A DNA stretch of 22,691 nucleotides from Candidatus Helarchaeota archaeon. Lineage in GTDB: Archaea; Asgardarchaeota; Lokiarchaeia; Helarchaeales; HEL-GB-A. Below, piece after piece: positions 7,645 through 15,776 of this stretch. The notes beneath the pieces were generated by a model. It did not search any database. It was not told the DNA's origin and saw nothing but the letters and a program-made list of their open reading frames with translations. Position 1 is the first letter of the stretch. The number at the start of each line of letters is the position of its first letter. Location of the stretch: positions 1 through 22,691 of the forward strand of contig JAEOSY010000109.1 of assembly GCA_016840125.1 (NCBI GenBank). The letters are read 5' to 3'. The position numbers were made by a program, and so were the translations under genes.

Positions 7645-8466
7645 ATGCCTAAAATCCTGAGAAATCCACGGGATTCTGAAATAGCAGTTGCAATAGATCA
7701 AAATATGGTTGATTACTGGAAGTCTCCAAGGGAATATTATAATAATTTTGCTGAATTCATAGAAACTAAGGAATATTTTCAATACACAACAGGAATCTCC
7801 TTTCCTATGTCGAATGGAGTGTTAGATGCTAAACTCTCTCCAGAAACTGCGGAAGAAACAATAAAAGAATTGATTGCATTTTATGAGAAAAAACAACTTC
7901 CATTTCTTTGGCTTTATGGTCCCTCCAACAAACCAGCGAATTTGAGGGAGCTGCTTACAAAAAATGGTCTGCAGCTTTTTAGACCGAATACGGGAATGGC
8001 TTTCAGCTTGAAAAACCAAGCTCTAGAACCAAAATCAATTCCGAAAGTAGAAATAGTTAAAGTAGGAGCTGGGAAGATATTAGGGGATTTTTGCAAGGTG
8101 GCTTTATTTGGCACTGGAATCCCCTTAGAACTAACTTATGAGCATTACCTACCATTATTTTCCTCTTGGTTACTAAAAGAAAACTCTAACGTGAGTGGTT
8201 TCCTCGCTTATTTAAATGGACAACCTGTGGCATCGTCAGTGGTGTTTTATAGTGCGGGTGTTGCAGGCATCTATTGGGTTGCCACCTTGGAAGAAGCAAG
8301 AAATAAAGGAATTGGAACTGCGATAACGCTTGCCCCAATGCAAGAAGCAAAAGACCTTGGGTATGAGATTGTCATTCTCCAATCGTCCGTAATGGGTTTC
8401 AATTTATATAAACGAATAGGGTTTAAGGAATATAATACATTTCAATTATTGGTGTGGATTAAATAA
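7645..8466 (+). CDS. GNAT family N-acetyltransferase
   Basis: Probably transfers an acetyl group from acetyl-CoA to an amine; substrate unknown. Residues 219-224 are RNKGIG, the Q/R-x-x-G-x-G/A pyrophosphate-binding motif, preceded by YWVATLEEA and followed by the helix LAPMQEAKDLGY and VMGFNLYKRIGFKEYN, the usual GNAT motifs A and B. The acetyltransferase domain occupies the C-terminal half; the N-terminal 130 residues are less conserved and may be a second, degenerate GNAT fold. The start is ATG at 7645 because GGGGTGA (7633-7639) sits five bases upstream; the GTG at 7636 lies inside that ribosome-binding site. The gene diverges from the iron-sulfur gene across about 108 AT-rich bases that must hold both promoters. 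Confidence 0.85.
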   Translation: MPKILRNPRDSEIAVAIDQNMVDYWKSPREYYNNFAEFIETKEYFQYTTGISFPMSNGVLDAKLSPETAEETIKELIAFYEKKQLPFLWLYGPSNKPANLRELLTKNGLQLFRPNTGMAFSLKNQALEPKSIPKVEIVKVGAGKILGDFCKVALFGTGIPLELTYEHYLPLFSSWLLKENSNVSGFLAYLNGQPVASSVVFYSAGVAGIYWVATLEEARNKGIGTAITLAPMQEAKDLGYEIVILQSSVMGFNLYKRIGFKEYNTFQLLVWIK

Positions 8467-8558
8467 GAGAAGAGTCCTTTTTTACAACCAAAATTCTTTA
8501 ATCTAATCATTTTATTATCCTGTACCAACCAACTAAAAATAGAAAAGAAGATGATTGA

Positions 8559-8837
8559 ATGCCAAGTGCAGCACAAACACAATTATTAGAAAAGAAACTA
8601 GTTTCCATCCGAGTACCTCAGGCAGAGATCGCAATAATACTGAAGAATTTTGAGACGTTATCGAATGATATAAAGGGGGGCAGTTTAGCCCGACAGACGC
8701 AAGTTATTCAAAAGGTCGACCCCTTGGAGGCAGTTGCTCAAAAGATAATCGACGATCCTGTTTTTAGAGACAAATTTATTGAAAACTATGTTGGTGCAGT
8801 TAAGATTCTAGGATACTATACTCCAGATCAAAAATAA
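8559..8837 (+). CDS. Small hypothetical protein
   Basis: A 92-residue soluble protein, probably helical, with an N-terminal LLEKKLVSIRVPQAEIAIILKNFETL segment and a second half ending in DPVFRDKFIENYVGAVKILGYYTP. It has no cysteines, membrane helices or recognised motif. The ATG at 8559 is preceded only by a weak purine-rich stretch, so the start is moderately sure. It follows the acetyltransferase by 92 bases, with a short T-run (about 8478-8483) between them, so it may be transcribed separately. Convergent with the glycyl radical enzyme gene. Function unknown. Confidence 0.55.
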   Translation: MPSAAQTQLLEKKLVSIRVPQAEIAIILKNFETLSNDIKGGSLARQTQVIQKVDPLEAVAQKIIDDPVFRDKFIENYVGAVKILGYYTPDQK

Positions 8838-8845
8838 TTCCATTC

Positions 8846-8853
8846 TTTTTTTT
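8846..8853 (+). terminator. Oligo-T terminator between convergent genes
   Basis: Eight consecutive T start nine bases after the stop of the small hypothetical gene, in the 23-base gap before the end of the opposing glycyl radical enzyme gene. No hairpin was seen. Confidence 0.5.
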
Positions 8854-8860
8854 ATTCAGT

Positions 8861-11437
8861 TCAATGATGTTCAGTTCGAGAAATGATCTCGTTTTGAATC
8901 TCGATACCTAATTCGGTGAAATACGCCGAGTAACCTCCTACTTTTACAATTAAACCTCCATATTCCCCAGGGTTCTCCTGTGCATCCCGTAGCATCTCTG
9001 CAGATACGACCGTTGGTTGAATTTGTTGTCCCCCTAATTCGAAGTACCCCCGCATCAGCGCTGCCCATTTTTCTCGGTTCTCCTTCTTAAGGCCAATTGC
9101 TGTGGGGTGAAACTTCATATTTACCGCACACCCGAGGACATCTTGATAATCGATTGACGCAATAGACTTCAAAACTGCTGTTACCCCATTCTCTTCGACA
9201 TTATATGGGTTGCAAGAGGCTGCGTAGGGTGTCGCCGCTAATCGCCCATCGGGTGTAGCGATAGAAATCCGCCCATCAATTGTATGCGTGGTCATACTGA
9301 TCATATAGGGGACAAAGACACCTCCCCGGTAGCTTTTATATTTATAGGTATCTTCAAAAAGCCGGGCTGTGAGAGTTCGGGCGAGTGCATCGACCTCTTC
9401 ATACCCATTCCCCCATTTTCCCTTAACCTTCATAATCTTCCGATGTAAATCCTCATAACCCTTAAAATTGTGATCAATGGCTTGTAGCAACTCAGAAAAA
9501 GAGGTAAATTTTTCATTGTAGATAAGCCTCTTTATTACATAAAGTGAGTCCGTAAGGTTGGCGATACTATTGATGAAGGAGATGCCCGAGAGATCGTACT
9601 TCGCCCCACCCTCCGTTACGTCTTTCTTACTGTCGAGACAGCCATCCATGAAGGCGGAGATATACGGGGCCGGTAGATATTTCGCATATAATTCGTCCCG
9701 GAGATTAGATCCTTTCACTATCAGCTCTATCTGGTTCTTTGCTTGTGCAACTAGGGCATCAAGAAACTCTTGGAATGAGGTAAACTCATCGGGATCACCG
9801 GTTTTCAACCCGAGACCTTTTACCATTCCCATCAGAGTTTGGGAATCGCCACTGCGTAGAGTCATATCTAAGAGTCGACAGAGTAGCAGCGAATTCGCAC
9901 TCATGCCCCCTGTTTTCCCAGGACATAACATCTCAACACAACCCATTATAGCATAATCACGAGCGTCCTCATCGGAAAATCCCCGCTTTTTCATTGCATT
10001 AATGTTAATATCATCATTGAAAAGTGACAGATTAGAACTTCCTTCGTAGAGGACTTCCGCTGCTTTTAAAAGCGTAGAGTCTGGCATGTCTTGATGAACT
10101 CTGAGCGAAATATTGGTAACTGCTCTAGAATTGTTTGCTGCTTCAAGAAATAACTCTGTCAGCTCATTCGTCCCATCAGATCCATCTGGTTTCAAACCCC
10201 CTAATGTGATTGGAGTGGATCCTAAATATCGGTGATAAAAATTGGCTAGCATATTCGATTCTGGGCGAATGTTCTGGGACATGACCTTCAAGAGGAGCTC
10301 CTCTAATAATTCTAGCGCTTCTTCCCGCGTAATACGCCCCTCTTCTATATCTTTTTTATAATAGGGGTAAAAAATCTGATCCATCCTCCCGAAACAATGG
10401 AGATTAATAGGATGAGCTAGTTCCACCGCAGTTTTAATAATCCAAGCTGACTGTACTGCTTGGGAAAAGGTTTGTGGGGGATTAAGTGGAACTTCTCTAC
10501 AGTTTTCCGACATTTGTCCTAGTATTTCCCTTCGGGATTCATCACTTTCTACATTATACTGTGCCTCAATTTTCTCTGCTAATCGGGTTGCGAATATAAT
10601 AACACCTTCTAACGCAACCTTAATTGATTTGAGATAATCTAATTCATTTGGAGAAAGGGATTTACCCTTCAATTTCGCCTCTACGTCTTCTCTTAAACTC
10701 AATAAACCTCTGGTAATCGCGGTCTCATAATCTAGAATAACGTGACCTTGGAGGAAGGCAATTTGAGAACAAAGTGATAAAAATTGAATTTGCTTTGAGT
10801 TATTCGCGGGAATTGCCGCAGTAAAGCCTAGTAAACTCTTTGGAATTAGATCTGATTGCATAACTTCTTTCTCAACGATATCGACAATACTTTTTCCTTT
10901 CCATTGAGGTAATAATTTCTTAAGTAATATTTTCTTGTCAGCATCCGATATTGAGAACGGGTTAATTTTCCTCTTATTCATGGGTGTGATACCCATATTC
11001 ATTGGTTGTGAACCTTTTATCCGCCTTTGATTCCGAATTGCTGCCAATATTTGTCTTTTTTTCAGTAGATACCCGATCAATCCTAAATATTTTTTAATGC
11101 GAAACCAAAGTAATGACCGGCGTGTCAATTCATTCCGAAAAACATTATTAAATACACCGCGTTCAATGTCGATAGGGACACCTAAGAAGTTCTCCGTCCA
11201 GTAACCCGCAATTCGATCATCAGGATCAACGTAATGGGTCATGTTCTCGTAGACATGTTTCATTGACAGGGCTACATGGATATTTTGGGGCAAGTGACTC
11301 TCTTCAAAATACTTCTCCGTGTAAAATTTCGCTCTCTGGATACTTATAATCGGCACTTCCGTTTGGTACCGTTCCCGTAACCGCTCTATTCTTTCACTAA
11401 CCAAATTATCCATCCTCGTATTTGGTTTTTTACTCAA
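8861..11437 (-). CDS. Glycyl radical enzyme of the pyruvate formate-lyase superfamily, substrate unknown
   Basis: An 858-residue oxygen-sensitive radical enzyme. The thiyl loop is GCVEMLCPGKTGG, with Cys500 and Glu502 in the C-x-x-E arrangement of dehydratases, lyases and arylacetate decarboxylases; true pyruvate formate-lyase has two adjacent cysteines instead. The glycyl loop near the C-terminus is VKVGGYSAYFTELG, with Gly835 as the probable radical site. Known glycerol/propanediol dehydratases and choline lyase continue GKTEGWHDAAFF after the thiyl loop; here it is GKTGGMSANSLL, so the acidic substrate residue is missing and the chemistry probably differs. Residues 105-160 form a basic, partly hydrophobic insertion (LGLIGYLL, then many Lys/Arg). 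No radical-SAM activase is encoded in the window. TTG 11437 has no ribosome-binding site but has a TATA-like AT stretch about 23 bases upstream; Met9 is an alternative start. Confidence 0.9.
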   Translation of the reverse strand: MSKKPNTRMDNLVSERIERLRERYQTEVPIISIQRAKFYTEKYFEESHLPQNIHVALSMKHVYENMTHYVDPDDRIAGYWTENFLGVPIDIERGVFNNVFRNELTRRSLLWFRIKKYLGLIGYLLKKRQILAAIRNQRRIKGSQPMNMGITPMNKRKINPFSISDADKKILLKKLLPQWKGKSIVDIVEKEVMQSDLIPKSLLGFTAAIPANNSKQIQFLSLCSQIAFLQGHVILDYETAITRGLLSLREDVEAKLKGKSLSPNELDYLKSIKVALEGVIIFATRLAEKIEAQYNVESDESRREILGQMSENCREVPLNPPQTFSQAVQSAWIIKTAVELAHPINLHCFGRMDQIFYPYYKKDIEEGRITREEALELLEELLLKVMSQNIRPESNMLANFYHRYLGSTPITLGGLKPDGSDGTNELTELFLEAANNSRAVTNISLRVHQDMPDSTLLKAAEVLYEGSSNLSLFNDDININAMKKRGFSDEDARDYAIMGCVEMLCPGKTGGMSANSLLLCRLLDMTLRSGDSQTLMGMVKGLGLKTGDPDEFTSFQEFLDALVAQAKNQIELIVKGSNLRDELYAKYLPAPYISAFMDGCLDSKKDVTEGGAKYDLSGISFINSIANLTDSLYVIKRLIYNEKFTSFSELLQAIDHNFKGYEDLHRKIMKVKGKWGNGYEEVDALARTLTARLFEDTYKYKSYRGGVFVPYMISMTTHTIDGRISIATPDGRLAATPYAASCNPYNVEENGVTAVLKSIASIDYQDVLGCAVNMKFHPTAIGLKKENREKWAALMRGYFELGGQQIQPTVVSAEMLRDAQENPGEYGGLIVKVGGYSAYFTELGIEIQNEIISRTEHH

Positions 11438-11469
11438 ATATACATAAATTCTACGAATAAAAATCCTAG
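11438..11469. promoter_or_regulatory. Compact divergent promoter between glycyl radical enzyme and zinc-ribbon genes
   Basis: Only 32 bases separate the two predicted starts (TTG on minus, GTG on plus), and neither has a Shine-Dalgarno sequence. An AT-rich ATAAATT near 11444-11450 lies about 20-26 bases before the plus start, and AATAAAAAT near 11456-11464 lies about 19-27 bases from the minus start. These positions suit TATA boxes of two leaderless transcripts, so the core promoters would be back to back and perhaps regulated together (inference). Confidence 0.35.
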
Positions 11470-12066
11470 GTGAAAAACAAGAAATTTAATCCAAATAACT
11501 TAGAATCGATTTTTTCAGCAGGAAGAATATTCACTCCCTTAGTTTTTAATAGTATGGTGACTAAAATTTTAGAGGAGATGGGATGTTTGAATCCTGAAAT
11601 TGAAAGACATGTACTGACAAAAGGAAAATACACCCCTCCTACATGTATGAAATGTGGATACCTACTCAAAAAAGAGGAGGATCGATGTTCGGTCTGTGGA
11701 GCCGTCCGTGTTTGGATAGAACCACTCCCTTCGATACCTGAAGATTACGCGGCATACAAAAAACGAATGAGTCAGCTGAACCATTATGAATCTTCATGCC
11801 TTGAATGTAAGGATCATCAGTATTTTCATTTAAGCGGTGATTTAAAACTGCTCCGGTCCTTGGAGTCTCTTTCATGCCCCCGGTGCGGAACTACCCTAAA
11901 CCCTACTCTCAAAAAACTCGCAAAACATACATACTTTTTCTACTGCCCTTGGGATCACGAGGAGTTTGATATCCATCTCGACGATGATATAGAAGTTGTC
12001 AAGAAAAACCGACCAAAATGTCGTTATTGTGGTGAACTCCTACGTTTGGAAGGGCAACGTTGGTAA
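11470..12066 (+). CDS. Multi-zinc-ribbon protein
   Basis: A 198-residue soluble protein with five CxxC pairs: Cys59/62 with Cys73/76 (a clear zinc ribbon, CMKCG then CSVCG), Cys110/113 with Cys136/139 (CLECK then CPRCG), and Cys184/187 (CRYCG) near the C-terminus, with Cys159 in YCPWDH as a possible extra ligand. The first 55 residues are helical with no cysteine pair. Such proteins may bind nucleic acid, act as adaptors, or carry metal; the family was not recognised. The gene is divergent from the glycyl radical enzyme with only 32 bases between, so a regulatory or assembly link is possible but unproven. The GTG start is the first in-frame start; there is no ribosome-binding site and the next ATG is much further in. 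Confidence 0.7.
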   Translation: MKNKKFNPNNLESIFSAGRIFTPLVFNSMVTKILEEMGCLNPEIERHVLTKGKYTPPTCMKCGYLLKKEEDRCSVCGAVRVWIEPLPSIPEDYAAYKKRMSQLNHYESSCLECKDHQYFHLSGDLKLLRSLESLSCPRCGTTLNPTLKKLAKHTYFFYCPWDHEEFDIHLDDDIEVVKKNRPKCRYCGELLRLEGQRW

Positions 12067-12073
12067 TAGGTTA

Positions 12074-12319
12074 TTATTTAGGATGTTGTTTTTTATATAA
12101 GTAGAGGATAGCTCCTACGACCATAATGACTAATACTGCAGCAGTGAATGGAATACTGGTTGGTCCAGTCTCAGTACGATGGAAGAGGTGTATATCACCG
12201 TTTGCAGCCTCAGCTATCAGCCAAATGCCTGTGAGAGCGTAGCCGACCGCAAAACACCACCACATCACAGTTAATAACTCATCCGAAGGAGGTGCTGGTG
12301 ATTGTCCTTGCTGCCTCAT
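12074..12319 (-). CDS. Small membrane protein with two transmembrane helices
   Basis: An 81-residue protein with a polar, Gln/Pro-rich N-terminus, a first helix around residues 17-37 (MWWCFAVGYALTGIWLIA), a polar loop with His and Glu, and a second helix around 57-74 (FTAAVLVIMVVGAILYLY) followed by a basic KKQHPK tail. This composition is unlikely by chance. No family was recognised. It converges on the zinc-ribbon gene with a seven-base gap and lies just downstream of the GH3 gene on the same strand, separated by a T-rich stretch that may terminate GH3 transcription. No clear ribosome-binding site precedes the ATG. Confidence 0.6.
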   Translation of the reverse strand: MRQQGQSPAPPSDELLTVMWWCFAVGYALTGIWLIAEAANGDIHLFHRTETGPTSIPFTAAVLVIMVVGAILYLYKKQHPK

Positions 12320-12336
12320 AGAAAGAATGTTACTTG

Positions 12337-12342
12337 AAAAAA
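12337..12342 (-). terminator. Oligo-T terminator after the GH3 gene
   Basis: Six T on the minus strand begin about six bases after the GH3 stop codon. Short but well placed; a promoter for the small membrane protein could also lie here. Confidence 0.3.
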
Positions 12343-12348
12343 GATCAC

Positions 12349-14379
12349 CTAACCAATGAATTCTATCTCACCACGAAGGCGAATGTCGCGAGAGGAACTG
12401 CCAATGAGAATTTTAAAAATCCCTTTTTCTGCAGTCCAGTAATGATTGTTTTCATCAAAGAAAGAAAGATCCTGGGTTGTTATCTCGAAGGTGACTGATT
12501 TTTTCTCGCCAGGATTGAGTTTTATTTTTAGAAATCCTTTTAGCTCCTGTAAAGGACGTTCTACACTTGATTCCACATCTTGTATGTAGAGTTGGAGGAC
12601 TTCAGCACCGGGATAGCTCCCAGTATTTTTAATATCACACGTTACTAATAACTTCTCGTCCTTCGATATTGTTTTTTTGTTAATTTGGAGATTTTCATAA
12701 GCGAAAGTGGTGTAAGACAACCCATGCCCAAAGGGAAAGAGTGGTTCCACATGGTTCGTGTCAAAGTGGCGATAACCAACGAAAATTCCTTCCTCATAAA
12801 GGGCCTTTAGGGGACCCGGATAGGTTTGAGGAGATTTATGTGCAGGTGAATCCTCTAGTTTTTTTGGGAAGGTAATAGGGAGTTTTCCAGAGGGATTGAC
12901 CTCCCCGAACAGAATGTCGGCTATCACGCCCCCCCCATTACCTCCAGGATACCACGCCTCGAGAACAACTGGTACTTTCTCGATCCAGCTACTCATAGTA
13001 ATTGGACTTCCATTTATAAGCACAACAATAGTATTGGGGTTGTCTTCCACCGTTTGGTTGATTAGATCAACCTGATCTTGGGGTAGATCTAGAGTAATTC
13101 TATCTGTGCCCTCTGCATCATTGTGCTGATCATGGTTCAACCCTGCAAAAATAATGGCTATATCTACGTCACTTGTAGAAGTTGTTAAGTCGATTTTTCC
13201 ATGAATTTTTTCTTTCAGACCTTCCAATGGAGTAACTTCAGAGTAAGCATTTATGGCGGAACTGCCCCCGCCTCCGGCATGTTTCTTCTCGGCATTTGGC
13301 CCAAGGACGGCGATTTTTTTAAGGGTCTTGATGTTAAGAGGAAGTAAATTTTTCGTATTCTTTAAAAGTACTACGCCTTCTGCGGCGATTTCCGAAGCAA
13401 CTTTTTGATGCTCGGGGGTATTTCGGCTTCCAGGAGGGATGATACTTTCATCATCGAATAGACCTACCAGAAACATGACGCGTAATATTCTTCTGATATT
13501 CTCATTGAGTGTTCCTTCTGTAATTCTCTCTTTTGCCAGTGCCTTCAGTATTTTCCTCTTTGATAATTTTAGGGGATATGGCATTTCAAGTGATAATCCT
13601 GCGTTTACACACCTTTGGGTTCTGGTACTGGCAGTAGCGCCCCAATCTGAGATGACAAATCCTCGGAAGCCCCACTCTTCCCTTAATACCTCCCGTAGGA
13701 GATGCTTATGTTCGCTACCAAAAATCCCATTCACTTTATTGTAGCAGGACATGAAAGACCATACATCCGCTTCACGGACAGTCGCTTGAAAAGCCGGATA
13801 GTAGATCTCCTGAAGGGCTCTTTCACTCACCTCAGAACTCACTCTAAATCTGTTTCTATCCTGATTGTTGCAAATGAAATGTTTCACGCACGCTCCAATT
13901 CGCTGACTCTGGATCCCTTTTACGACCGCGACGGCTAATGCTTTATTGAGATAGGGATCCTCCGTCTGATACTCAAACGTCCTTCCACATACCGGCGTTC
14001 GTTGAATATTGATTCCTGGAGCCAAGAGCATATGGTATCCGATCTCTCGTACTTCCTGAGCCGCTGCCACCCCGAATTTTTCTGAGAGTAGCGGGTTCCA
14101 TGTAGCAGCCCGACAAATCGCAACAGGAAAATAGGTACATCTTTTTGCATTTGAGCTACCGGTACCTAAACCATGAGGGCCATCAGTCATTTTAAAGGAT
14201 TTAATGCCCAAGCGTTCGATGGGATGGGTAAAGAAGGGAATAAAAGTTTTCTTTCCCCAACCAGCACAGAGCAAAATCTTTTCTTCCAACGTGAGACGGT
14301 TAAGGAGATCTTCAACTCGACTTTCTAAATCCAAGTCTGCATCCATATACGGGTAATTGTCTATTTTTGGCAATGACAT
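12349..14379 (-). CDS. GH3 beta-glycosidase (beta-glucosidase/xylosidase type)
   Basis: Retaining exo-beta-glycosidase, about 676 residues, with no signal peptide, so probably cytoplasmic. The order is the classical three-domain one: a TIM barrel, an alpha/beta sandwich and a C-terminal fibronectin-III-like domain. Seen motifs are MTDGPHGLG, GRTFEYQTEDPYL, the substrate-binding KH pair (Lys166-His167), GFVISDWGAT with nucleophile Asp245, AEGTDR with probable acid/base Glu423, FPFGHGLSYTTF, and the ending ELKGFLKIKLNPGE. Numbering is from ATG 14379, chosen because GAGAG (14387-14391) lies seven bases upstream; an ATG 12 codons earlier lacks a ribosome-binding site. No PA14 insertion is present. 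Whether it acts on glucosides, xylosides or other sugars cannot be read from sequence. It may work with the GH29 enzyme on imported oligosaccharides. Confidence 0.92.
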   Translation of the reverse strand: MSLPKIDNYPYMDADLDLESRVEDLLNRLTLEEKILLCAGWGKKTFIPFFTHPIERLGIKSFKMTDGPHGLGTGSSNAKRCTYFPVAICRAATWNPLLSEKFGVAAAQEVREIGYHMLLAPGINIQRTPVCGRTFEYQTEDPYLNKALAVAVVKGIQSQRIGACVKHFICNNQDRNRFRVSSEVSERALQEIYYPAFQATVREADVWSFMSCYNKVNGIFGSEHKHLLREVLREEWGFRGFVISDWGATASTRTQRCVNAGLSLEMPYPLKLSKRKILKALAKERITEGTLNENIRRILRVMFLVGLFDDESIIPPGSRNTPEHQKVASEIAAEGVVLLKNTKNLLPLNIKTLKKIAVLGPNAEKKHAGGGGSSAINAYSEVTPLEGLKEKIHGKIDLTTSTSDVDIAIIFAGLNHDQHNDAEGTDRITLDLPQDQVDLINQTVEDNPNTIVVLINGSPITMSSWIEKVPVVLEAWYPGGNGGGVIADILFGEVNPSGKLPITFPKKLEDSPAHKSPQTYPGPLKALYEEGIFVGYRHFDTNHVEPLFPFGHGLSYTTFAYENLQINKKTISKDEKLLVTCDIKNTGSYPGAEVLQLYIQDVESSVERPLQELKGFLKIKLNPGEKKSVTFEITTQDLSFFDENNHYWTAEKGIFKILIGSSSRDIRLRGEIEFIG

Positions 14380-14484
14380 AGTCCATCTCTCTAAATGTAG
14401 ATAGTAAAATATCATAGATATTCATTTTATTTTTCTTGTGTTATCAATGAAAAAGAAGTAGAAAGTTAATTTTCCAAGGTTTAA

Positions 14485-15687
14485 CTAGTGTATTCGTCCT
14501 TCAACTATTGCTTGCGCTTGTTCAGTAACTTTTTCAGCGGGGACCTTTTGATATTTCTTAACCATGGTAATTGCGCCCTTCGGACAATTGAATGAGCAAA
14601 TTCCACAACCAATACACAGATCTTTATTAATCAATATCGTTTCATCACTTTTATCCTTTTTATGACCGTAGTGATGCTGGATGGCATACATCGGGCAAAT
14701 ATCCACACATTTTTCACAGAATATACAACTCTCTTTCTCATATTCAGGGAGAAAGTTCGATGTCGCGACTGAATTTGGATTTCTGAATTTAGTTAGGCCT
14801 CGGAGTAATATACAACAATCTCTATCACAGTTGCAGATGAACGTCATTTTATCAGTGACATTTTGAGTAGTATGAACAAGTCCCGCTTTTGCTGCTCTGC
14901 TTAACGTTTCAAGAGCTTCTTCAATTGTCTGCTCTTTTCCAAACCCTTGCTCCACCACATACTCTGCCCACGTATTAAAACACATGCAAACATTCACTGG
15001 ATAATCATTCACGGGAACCCCCTCATTGTGAACGCGCATATGAACTCGACAGGCGCAGTCCATGATTGCTACTTTTCGCGATTTCTTGATCAGAGTCTTC
15101 ACTTGTTCAAAAGGTAAGATATGATGCTTCAATTCATCAGTTACTTCCACATCCAAATCGACAGTTTTCCCCTTCCCTTTTTCTAATGTATCATCGACCA
15201 CTTTCTGGTCAACGAAGACTCGCATCAGAGGCGTGGTAGAACTCGCAAATTCTGCAGCATATCCTTTATTGTAATATTTCTCAAATTCATCCGCAAATAA
15301 CTTCATTAATTCCTTTTCCTCTGCTTCTGCCCTCTTATGATTCGAAAAATACAGTTCAAACAATCCCGGTACGAGGGGAAACATTGAATACGTTCTCTTT
15401 TTATTTTTCTCCACTGAAAAAAGCCTTTGAGTCCTTGCCATTTCGTCCAAGATGGGTTTAATGTCTTCCACGGATTTTTTCAACTTTCTTGCGATCTTCT
15501 CGGCGGTGAGACGATCCATGAACGGACCATTAAAAACTAGGAGAATTTTTGCCTCTTCAGGGGAAAAGAGAGCTTCCAAAATTTTACGTAATTCTTTCGA
15601 GATTGGGCTTCGGACTATCCAATTGGACATTTTTTCAGCTACTTCTTCATACACATCGGATTTCTCTTCATCTACCAAAATTACCAC
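14485..15687 (-). CDS. Multi-cluster iron-sulfur protein, paralogue of the one at 6391-7536
   Basis: A 400-residue protein with the same order as its paralogue: N-terminal helical, probably winged-helix region (LRKILEALFSPEEAKILL, then LTAEKIARKLKKSVEDI), a central cysteine domain, and a C-terminal two-[4Fe-4S] ferredoxin. Here the central domain has CACR (Cys211/213) and CMC (Cys234/236), and the cysteine run of the paralogue is replaced by CNCDRDCC (285, 287, 291, 292) followed by ILLRGLTKF. The ferredoxin motifs are CIFCEKCVDICP (321-331) and CIGCGICSFNCP (358-368). The SPEEA motif in both N-terminal domains confirms common descent. Probable redox role, maybe sensing or electron delivery. 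The start is GTG at 15687 without a strong ribosome-binding site, so a few residues are uncertain. Confidence 0.85.
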   Translation of the reverse strand: MVILVDEEKSDVYEEVAEKMSNWIVRSPISKELRKILEALFSPEEAKILLVFNGPFMDRLTAEKIARKLKKSVEDIKPILDEMARTQRLFSVEKNKKRTYSMFPLVPGLFELYFSNHKRAEAEEKELMKLFADEFEKYYNKGYAAEFASSTTPLMRVFVDQKVVDDTLEKGKGKTVDLDVEVTDELKHHILPFEQVKTLIKKSRKVAIMDCACRVHMRVHNEGVPVNDYPVNVCMCFNTWAEYVVEQGFGKEQTIEEALETLSRAAKAGLVHTTQNVTDKMTFICNCDRDCCILLRGLTKFRNPNSVATSNFLPEYEKESCIFCEKCVDICPMYAIQHHYGHKKDKSDETILINKDLCIGCGICSFNCPKGAITMVKKYQKVPAEKVTEQAQAIVEGRIH

Positions 15688-15742
15688 TGCCTTATTTTAT
15701 CTAATGAACTTTCGAATCTCCTTTTAATAATAATTTCCACAG

Positions 15743-15756
15743 AAAAAAAGTGAAAA
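15743..15756 (-). terminator. Oligo-T terminator after the six-helix membrane protein gene
   Basis: On the minus strand a run of five T and then seven T follows the stop codon of the membrane-protein gene by about 20 bases. No hairpin was seen. Confidence 0.45.
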
Positions 15757-15776
15757 AGAGAGGGATTGAACCTAAG

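Noticed and set aside
8861..11437. Pyruvate formate-lyase, or a propanediol dehydratase completing fucose fermentation with the GH29 enzyme
   Set aside because: The thiyl loop has C-x-x-E and not the adjacent cysteines of pyruvate formate-lyase, and the WHD residues expected for diol dehydratases are replaced by MSA. No diol-forming or aldehyde genes are close.
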